Assembly (NCBI GenBank): GCA_964035575.1
Contig: OZ037914.1
Coordinates: 1,008,213 to 1,072,212 of the forward strand
Reading direction: 5' to 3'
Length of the DNA: 64,000 nt
Source: Rhynchopus sp. YZ270_cl-10
Taxonomy: Eukaryota; Euglenozoa; Diplonemea; Diplonemida; Diplonemidae
Shown here: one piece after another, positions 58,129-64,000 of the stretch
How positions within the stretch are numbered: position 1 is the first letter of the stretch
Layout: each line of letters begins with the position of its first letter
Notes under the pieces: model-generated
What the model was told of the DNA's origin: nothing
Database searches by the model: none
Seen by the model: only the letters and a program-made list of their open reading frames with translations
Translations under genes and position numbers: made by a program

Positions 58129-60141
58129 ATGCAGCGTTCGGAGTTTTCACGCCTCGCACAACGCTACGAAAAGGATGCCTTCGTGATGGAGTCCTTAGTG
58201 CAAGACCTCTTAGCGCGCAAGCAGTCCTCTACACAGGAGTGCACCAAGGAGCTGGACGGCATCGAACACCACGTTCAGGAGCGCCTGAAGGAGACGTTGA
58301 AGAGAAACTACCCGGAGTTTCTGAATATGCACTCTGGGGTCGAGCGGGCGACACAGCAGCTGCTGACTGTCAAGGAGGAGGTCGCAAATTTACGATCAAA
58401 TCTGCAACAGGTCGCAGACCTCCCTATAGAAACGATAGAGGACACCTTGAAACAGATACACCACACACACCAAGGATACGACCATGAGGAGGACATACAG
58501 CTCTCCCTCGCGCAATCCTTCGCAGACGAAGAAACCTTCTCTCCACGCTGCCTGGAAACGCTGAGAGAAGAGATCGACCTGGCTGTCTTTGAGCATGATT
58601 TTGAAAAGGCGACGTCGCTTCTTTTGCTTGACGTTCGTAGAGTGGAGACCAGCCCAGAAATGGTTCCGCTCGCGCTGAGAAGAGAATTGGGTGCAATCGA
58701 GCAGGAGTTAGTCGAAGCGATTCTCTCTGCACTGCAGTACACCCCAGCCTCCTCCAGGTACCTGTTAAAACTTCTTCTGAAATTGGACCATCCGGTGGTG
58801 GCGTACGAATGTTTCTTCGCGCATCGAACAAATTGGGTGAGAGGTGAGATTCGGAGGATTCGCTTCGTAGGTGATGTGGTAGTGTACGCACGAAACGCAG
58901 CAACCGCTTTTTTTCATGGAGTCACCGCAACCTATCAAGAATTTATCCAGCTCTCCGGAGGACAACAGAAGTCAAACGTCCTTCGCTGGGTGGTAAATGA
59001 GGTGAATGAATTTGCTGCGATCATCCGGGCCCAGATTTTGGCGGTAGAGTTTTTCCCTGATGTGTTCGCAACGTTGGCGGAGGTTTGCAAGGCGTGTAGG
59101 GATCATACTGAACCGCTGTCTCTTTCGGTTCTCCCGCAGCTGAGGCAGACTCTTCAAGAGCAGGCGGTAGATAATTTAATTCGTGAGGCAGTAGGGATGA
59201 AGCAGCTTTGCCGCGTTGCGCTTTCGGAAGATGATTTTCGACTGTCAGAAGTGAATATTCAGCCACAAGACCTTCATTTTCCTCCACTCTACTCTCGGTC
59301 TGCAAAAGGCGAAAAGCTGTGGGTAGTTCTCGCAAAAAGCACCGAATGCCTTCTCACCCAGGTCACCGCTGTTGTCGTTGCAGCAAGAGTAGCATGTCTT
59401 AACCCGGTTGACTCAACCCATTCTTCACGCTCCACATTCCGACCATGGCCAGCCTTAGAAGAACCTGCCGACAAAATCATCACCGAACTCCTAAAAGACC
59501 ACGTAAAAAGCGTTTTTGACCGTCCAATGGAGGACGATATGGACGACCAACAGTCTCTCCTGCTCTACCACAACGTCTCCTTTTTGGTGAATAAATTGAC
59601 AAGACGGATTTCAACCGTGCTAAAGGAAACCTTCTGTCGAGAGCGAATGAGCTATTTGGACCATTTGATTGATCAGAGTAAGAGTACGGTGCCGAAGCTT
59701 GGGGAGAAGATTGGGGAGACGTGGTGTAAGGCGTTGTCGGTGGGGAAGGTGCCGAGCTCTGGGGGTGTGGTGGTGATGGCGAGCGTGGAGACCTTCATCA
59801 AGAAGTTTGCGGATCTGCGGAAAACGGCTGCAGACATCTTTTGTGGAGAGGTGAAGGAGGTGATGCGATGCTATGTAAACGCCTTCGTCCCGGTGGTGCT
59901 CGACTGCGACACAATGAACACCTTCACCACAACCCAGCGCGTCACCGTGGTAGCAAACCTCCTTCTCCTCCGCCACGCACTCCGCCCCTACGAAACGAAA
60001 AACCTCTGGAAAAACCTCTCCGTCCACGCAATCACAGACGAAGACCACGATGCCCTCAGCACCCTCCTCGAAAATGTCAGCGATTCGCTCCTGCTTTCGA
60101 TTCAAGAGCTGGACAAAGATTCTGGAGATCGTGAACCATGA
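58129..60141 (+). CDS. Exocyst complex component Exo84/EXOC8
   Basis: 670 residues, single exon, close to the usual EXOC8 length. The N-terminal 110 residues are helical and match the Vps51/Exo84-type coiled-coil region (ALKRNYPEFLNMHSGVERAT-like pattern: KETLKRNYPEFLNMHSGVER). Residues about 150-330 match the Exo84 C-terminal fold (FEKATSLLLLDVRRVETSPE; VAYECFFAHRTNWVRGEIRR; FFHGVTATYQEFIQLSGGQQ; RWVVNEVNEFAAIIRAQIL). No PH domain was recognised between them. The exocyst tethers secretory vesicles to the plasma membrane. The start methionine follows a short A-rich leader, with 258 TTG triplets just upstream, in the expected promoter or 5' leader. Other vesicle-tethering (CATCHR) subunits are the alternative. 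Confidence 0.8.
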   Translation: MQRSEFSRLAQRYEKDAFVMESLVQDLLARKQSSTQECTKELDGIEHHVQERLKETLKRNYPEFLNMHSGVERATQQLLTVKEEVANLRSNLQQVADLPIETIEDTLKQIHHTHQGYDHEEDIQLSLAQSFADEETFSPRCLETLREEIDLAVFEHDFEKATSLLLLDVRRVETSPEMVPLALRRELGAIEQELVEAILSALQYTPASSRYLLKLLLKLDHPVVAYECFFAHRTNWVRGEIRRIRFVGDVVVYARNAATAFFHGVTATYQEFIQLSGGQQKSNVLRWVVNEVNEFAAIIRAQILAVEFFPDVFATLAEVCKACRDHTEPLSLSVLPQLRQTLQEQAVDNLIREAVGMKQLCRVALSEDDFRLSEVNIQPQDLHFPPLYSRSAKGEKLWVVLAKSTECLLTQVTAVVVAARVACLNPVDSTHSSRSTFRPWPALEEPADKIITELLKDHVKSVFDRPMEDDMDDQQSLLLYHNVSFLVNKLTRRISTVLKETFCRERMSYLDHLIDQSKSTVPKLGEKIGETWCKALSVGKVPSSGGVVVMASVETFIKKFADLRKTAADIFCGEVKEVMRCYVNAFVPVVLDCDTMNTFTTTQRVTVVANLLLLRHALRPYETKNLWKNLSVHAITDEDHDALSTLLENVSDSLLLSIQELDKDSGDREP

Positions 60142-60462
60142 TACCCTCTTTTGATTTGACACAGATTTGATCAAATCTTCAAAAAAAAAAATATTACGTA
60201 CAGCTTCGGTCGACATTTCGTACATTGATCTTTTATGCCAATAGGTGTAAAGTGTCGATACAACAAAAAAAACCCCCCCAACAAAATTAAACCCCATCTC
60301 TGCTCGAAGCTTTTTGAGGTAAATAAGCGTTCTATCTGCCGGGGGGTATTTTTTTGGGGAGGGGAGGGGAGGAAAATAGACAGAACAAAACAAATTAGAA
60401 GTGTGTGAGCAACGAGATGACCCACTTCCCCCATCCTTGCTCAAAACCCCTCTTTTTTTTTA

Positions 60463-60736
60463 GACGTAAACCACGAAACGGATTGTAGGACTGCATGGCT
60501 GGGGGGTCCACCCCCCCCCGGTCAGTCTAGCAAACACGACGGGACCCAATGACAAGTGAATAGCCTATATCCCCATAGAAAATCACTTGTCATGACAAGT
60601 GGACAAGTGGCTCACTTGTCATTTACTTGTCACCCATTTCACTTGTCATTCACTTGTTATTTTCACTTGTCACTTGTCACTGGGTCCCGTCGTGAAGGTA
60701 CACTGTTCATGAGAGAGCTTTGTATTTCAATACGAC
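60463..60736 (+). repeat. Family A repeat interrupted by a family B element
   Basis: The left half ends ...CCCGGTCAGTCTAGCAAA, and the right half resumes AAGGTACACTGTTCATGAGA then GAGCTTTGTATTTCAAT. The interruption is the foldback element at 60535-60694. Confidence 0.85.
60535..60694. mobile_element. Family B foldback element, copy 2 (nested in family A)
   Basis: 160 bases. The inverted ends CACGACGGGACCCA and TGGGTCCCGTCGTG extend, with one mismatch, into TGACAAGTGA / TCACTTGTCA. The interior repeats CACTTGTCAT. It is related to 24490-24623. Confidence 0.88.
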
Positions 60737-60828
60737 TTTTTATTTTGACAAAACACTAAACACCCTACAAAAAAAAAGCACCTCTTTTTTCCAGAGAAAC
60801 CCCCCGGGTTTTTATTAACTATCAAACA

Positions 60829-62197
60829 ATGCGAATCGGAATGCAAGAGTTCCGAGGGTTGTTCCGCTCTACACGGATGGTGCAGCGTACTGGGGCGTTA
60901 AAGTATAATATGCCTAAACGGTATGCACGGGCCCCTGGTGATGAGGTGAAGATGACCTTCGATCATCAAGCCGCAGCGAAAATTGCGGGGACAGCCATGG
61001 GGACGATGAGCGCCTTTTGGATGATCCTGGCGAATTTTCTTGCGATCTTCTGGTTCATTCCCGTCAAGTACAGCATCAACGACCTGCTCGATTCCGCAAG
61101 ACCTCACCTCTCCGACATCCAGGCAGCAAGCGGGTACTTCCTCTTCGTCCTCGAAATGGAGGGCCAAAGAATGCGTGCATACGAATTCCTCCGTCTCAGA
61201 GGCCGTCCAGGACAGGGTCAAGGACAAGAGGAAGTCAAGAGAACGAATATGTCCACCATGGGTGGTGTTGGGGTATGTCATTTTTTCCCCCCCTCTATAC
61301 GAAGTGTGTTTAGAAAACCGGACAACAAAAAAAAAAAAAATAGTGGAGCACACTCTAGGGTGGCTACACTAATACAACCAAGTTTTCAAAAAAAAAGAAA
61401 GCCGATATTTGAGTAACTACGTTTCCGTTTCCTTTTCACATCATTTTTCACTCTGCGCCAAGATTCTTACCTCTTGGGCTGCGTTCAACGAAAATAAGTA
61501 TTATTTTCCTTTTATCAAGTTTTCAAGATCAGTTGGGAGGTATAATTGTCTCGCAAAGGTTTCTCTTCAAAACAGCGAATAATTAGTGTTTATTTTTAAT
61601 GTGTCTTGTGATTTTCTCTTCTTTTACAGGCATGGGACATCGAGACCGGAAGGCCGAGGCATTCGCACGAAGGAGCCACCAGACTTGAGATTTTCAACGA
61701 CAACCCGGTGCTGGAGAGACAGTACCACGAGAGAACAAGGGCGGATATGGAGAGAATCAACCATGTATGCATATCACAAAAGCTGTCTTTTTTGTATTTT
61801 ATGTTTCAGCTACACTTCCGGCAATTTACCACAAAAAAAGCAAGTTTTCAAAAAAAAAAAACGCTAACTGGTGTGGCTGAAGGGGAGTGATTCGCACTTT
61901 TTCCACACTTTCCCGCACTTTTTTCCGCCTCCCCATTCAGCCACAACACTAACACTATTTTCCTTGTCATGCATCATGCTAAAACGGTGATGCCTGAAAA
62001 ATACCACAAATCAAATGTCTGCTTCAATTTTTTTCAAATAAAAAAACACCCCCACTGCACCATTGAGTTAATGTTCTCTGAGGAACTACTCACGCCTTTC
62101 AACACCCACACACACACAGCTGCGCTCTCGCTTGGCAGAGATCCGTTCTGAAATGACCGACTCCAAGAGACTCATGTACCAAAAGGCAATGGAATAG
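60829..62197 (+). CDS. Small single-pass membrane protein, three exons, unrecognised
   Basis: Exons 60829-61272, 61630-61764 and 62120-62197 join in phase 0 to 218 residues; introns of 357 and 355 bases are GT-AG. The basic N-terminus (FRGLFRSTRMVQRTGALKYN) could target mitochondria. One hydrophobic helix lies near residues 47-76 (AAKIAGTAMGTMSAFWMILA, then NFLAIFWFIPV). The rest is charged and helical, ending LRSRLAEIRSEMTDSKRLMY. I do not recognise the family; an inner-membrane accessory subunit is one possibility, but that is speculation. Both introns are filled with dispersed repeats (families N, P and F). Splice sites were chosen because they keep the frame and the helical pattern; the last exon is the least certain. 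Confidence 0.7.
61341..61390 (-). repeat. Family N repeat in intron 1
   Basis: TAGTGGAGCACACTCTAGGG, then TGGCTACACTAATACAACCA and AGTTTTCAAA. It is the exact inverse of much of the 10657-10727 insertion. Confidence 0.85.
61421..61550 (-). repeat. Family P repeat in intron 1
   Basis: GTTTCCGTTTCCTTTTCACA, GGGCTGCGTTCAACGAAAAT and GGGAGGTATAATTGTC, the inverse of 34317-34447. Confidence 0.85.
61870..61947. mobile_element. Family F hairpin element, copy 2, in intron 2
   Basis: GGTGTGGCTGAAGGGGAGTG, then ATTCGCAC and CTCCCCATTCAGCCAC. It is inverted relative to, and closely matches, 53711-53789. Confidence 0.85.
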
Positions 62198-62588
62198 AAA
62201 GACCAATAAAGGAAAATATCGACAACACAAAAAAAAAATTTTTTTGTATTCATAATTCCAGACCAAGATTGGGGGCTTTTTTGTTCCCAAAAAAAAAGTT
62301 GTGAATTATGTACGGCTTTGATTCATCCACCTGATTGACCATTTTTTTTTTCTTTTTGAGTTTCTGTTCTAGAGTGGCGCTTTGTAGCGCAGAGTGGGGG
62401 GTCGCAAAAAAAAAAACCCCCCTCCCTTCCTAATTGTGGCTGTGTTATGTGAAGTAGTCACTATTCAACCCCCTTCTCCCTTTCTCCACCCCTAACAAAA
62501 AAAAAAAACAAAGCTAACGAAAAACCTTCCCCCTCTCCCTTTCTGCCAGGCAGCGAGGAAACCTATCGTAAAAAAAAAAACAGAGAGA

Positions 62589-62660
62589 CAGTGGAGATTG
62601 CACAACTGTGGCAACACAACCCGAGGCAACTACACTACACTCCAACAATTTATCAAAAAA
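62589..62660 (+). repeat. Family O repeat, copy 2
   Basis: CAGTGGAGATTGCACAACTG, TGGCAACACAACCCGAGGCA and CAATTTATCAAAAAA, matching 40438-40512. Confidence 0.75.
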
Positions 62661-63145
62661 AACAACAACAAAAACAACAAAAATAAGCACAACAACGCAT
62701 GGTATTATGCCAAATGTAGTTCCTATAGGTTAATAAGAGAGGAATATTGCTAACTTTCGGGATTTTTTTGGGATTTTGTGATTTTCGGTTGGCCTAGAAT
62801 AGCGCATTGATGGTTAGCAATATACCTGAGAGAGAACAGCGAGGGCAAAGGGGGGGAGGAGGGAAAGTACTAAGATAGCTTACTACCGCGAAATGTTCGT
62901 TGCGCTGAAGGGGAGTGGCAGCAACAACATATATCAGAGGCCTAAAGTAGGGGGTCTCAATTTACAGTTTTTTTAAAAAGATGAAGTCGAAACTTAGTTT
63001 TGTTCATCAAACCTTTTTTCTCTTTTGTAGGTGAGTGGAGGATTTTTTAAAGCAGAACATTTTTTTTTTTTTTTGTCAGAGGGGGGTTGTTGAAGGTTGG
63101 AGCTGTGTGTGTATGTGTGTGTACCACGGTGGAGTTTGTTAAACA

Positions 63146-63195
63146 GTGTCCGTCTGCTTCCCAGAGAGGGCGTTAGGCACTATCAATTTCACTTT
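63146..63195 (+). repeat. Family D repeat
   Basis: GTCTGCTTCCCAGAGAGGGC, then GTTAGGCACTATCAATTTCA. Confidence 0.65.
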
Positions 63196-63232
63196 AATTT
63201 TTTTTTTTTAAATTTCGATTTCGATAATATAG

Positions 63233-63343
63233 ACACGGATACTAGATCTGTCCAGATATGGGGGCCAATATACCAGATCTGGCTCGTTTTCCAGATGTGG
63301 AAAGCTGGTTTCCTGATCTGGCCAGATCTGGCAGTATCCGTGT
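63233..63343. mobile_element. Foldback element L (TIR ACACGGATACT, CCAGATCTGG repeats)
   Basis: 111 bases with ends ACACGGATACTAGATCTG and CAGATCTGGCAGTATCCGTG plus T. Palindromic CCAGATCTGG-type motifs recur five or more times inside. Confidence 0.8.
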
Positions 63344-63398
63344 ATAGAAGCATTTTTACTTTTCTTTTTTACGTTTTGCAAGACATACCACATAGAAA

Positions 63399-63465
63399 GA
63401 TGGGAACATTTTTTTGTTGATCCCTCCTATGCTATCAATTTCTTGATTTGCATATGTTGAAATAC
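63399..63465 (+). repeat. Family Q repeat, copy 2
   Basis: GATGGGAACATTTTTTTGTT, then GATCCCTCCTATGCTATCAA and ATGTTGAAATA, matching 23373-23433. Confidence 0.75.
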
Positions 63466-63620
63466 TAATTTCGATTTCGAAAGTTTCCTTCCACCATTTG
63501 TCTCCCCTCTTTTCATGGTGTTCAACGAATCTGTCAAAAAAATAATAATAATATCCTGACAGTACATCTTTTGTAGTTCGGAGACCACACTTTCTTGAAC
63601 AAAAAAAACCATTTTTTTTT

Positions 63621-63676
63621 TGTTGTATCGACAATCACGTTATACCAGTAGGTATAACGTGATTGTCGATACAACA
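63621..63676. repeat. Perfect palindrome M (26-bp arms, 4-base loop)
   Basis: The left arm runs from TGTTGTATCGACAATCACG to TTATACC; the right arm is its exact inverse, around AGTA. Half-sites resembling one arm occur near 19800-19815, 18588-18600 and 60249-60263. Confidence 0.9.
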
Positions 63677-63950
63677 AACAAACAAAAAAAAAACACACAT
63701 TCAATTGAGAATCGAATTTTCGTTTTGGGTGGGTTCTTAGGTAAAAAAAGAAGGAGATGAAGAAATTGTTTCTGTTTTATTGTTGCTTTTTTTTGGTGTA
63801 TTTGAGCGGCATTTTTTTTTTTTTTTCATATTTGGACGGGAATCTTTTCCAGATGAAGATGTACAGAATTATCAAAAAAAGAGATTTTTTATTTTTATTT
63901 TTTAAAATGTGTGATGTTACAATAGGTAGCTCCACATAATCAATTTTTTT

Positions 63951-63977
63951 TCATGAGAGGGCTTTCAGGTCAAGCTT
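63951..63977 (+). repeat. Family A repeat, partial
   Basis: TTCATGAGAGGGCTTTCAGG, then TCAAGC. Confidence 0.55.
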
Positions 63978-64000
63978 TTTTTGTGTCTGGCATTGATGTC

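Larger units (their letters stand above)
60142..60828. other. Intergenic spacer with nested family A/B repeats
   Basis: 690 bases. A GTGTCGATACAACA half of palindrome M is near 60249. The family A repeat, split by a family B element, fills 60463-60736. Confidence 0.6.
62198..64000. other. Intergenic region to window end
   Basis: 1.8 kb with no supportable gene; open frames are short and A/T-run-derived. Families O, D, Q and a partial A (63951-63977), a foldback (63233-63343) and a perfect palindrome (63621-63676) are present. Confidence 0.6.

Overview
The window is nuclear DNA of a microbial eukaryote (a protist). Coding genes are interrupted by GT-AG introns, and intergenic DNA is crowded with A/T homopolymer runs of 8 to about 30 bases. 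The proteins are purely eukaryotic: ribosomal eS8, a Gemin6-like protein, Tat-SF1/CUS2, a formin, exocyst Exo84, a class III adenylate cyclase, a TKL kinase and a PPR protein. I cannot place the lineage from sequence alone. A 200-base run of N (17618-17817) is an assembly gap.

Layout. 0-12 kb, mostly minus strand: two eS8 copies in tandem (the first cut by the window edge), a monofunctional orotate phosphoribosyltransferase, and three tandem copies of an unrecognised type I membrane protein; a diverged fourth copy lies at 15.9-16.7 kb. 12-20.9 kb and 22.9-27.2 kb: gene-poor and full of short inverted-repeat elements and dispersed repeats. 20.9-22.9 kb: a four-exon protein kinase. 27.2-37.5 kb: a compact plus-strand run (Gemin6-like, a Lys-rich protein, a PPR protein, Tat-SF1/CUS2, serine carboxypeptidase, formin). 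37.5-41.2 kb: a nest of mobile-element remnants. 41.2-48.9 kb: five tandem genes encoding the same 366-residue secreted aspartic protease. 49.7-53.8 kb: a FAD oxidoreductase and a membrane adenylate cyclase with a SAM domain. 53.8-58.1 kb: another nest of repeats and 258 TTG triplets immediately upstream of Exo84. 60.8-62.2 kb: a small membrane protein with repeat-filled introns.

Two themes stand out. First, genes for secreted or highly expressed products (eS8, the membrane protein, the aspartic protease) are amplified in tandem with almost no protein change; their strong codon bias also opens long spurious frames on the opposite strand. Second, at least fifteen families of short (about 50-200 bp) dispersed repeats occur many times. 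Several are foldback elements with terminal inverted repeats; some are nested in one another, some sit in introns, and one reaches the coding end of the cyclase gene. A comparison of two tandem flanks shows an occupied and an empty site for one family. No intact transposase or reverse transcriptase is visible, so whatever moves these elements is encoded elsewhere.
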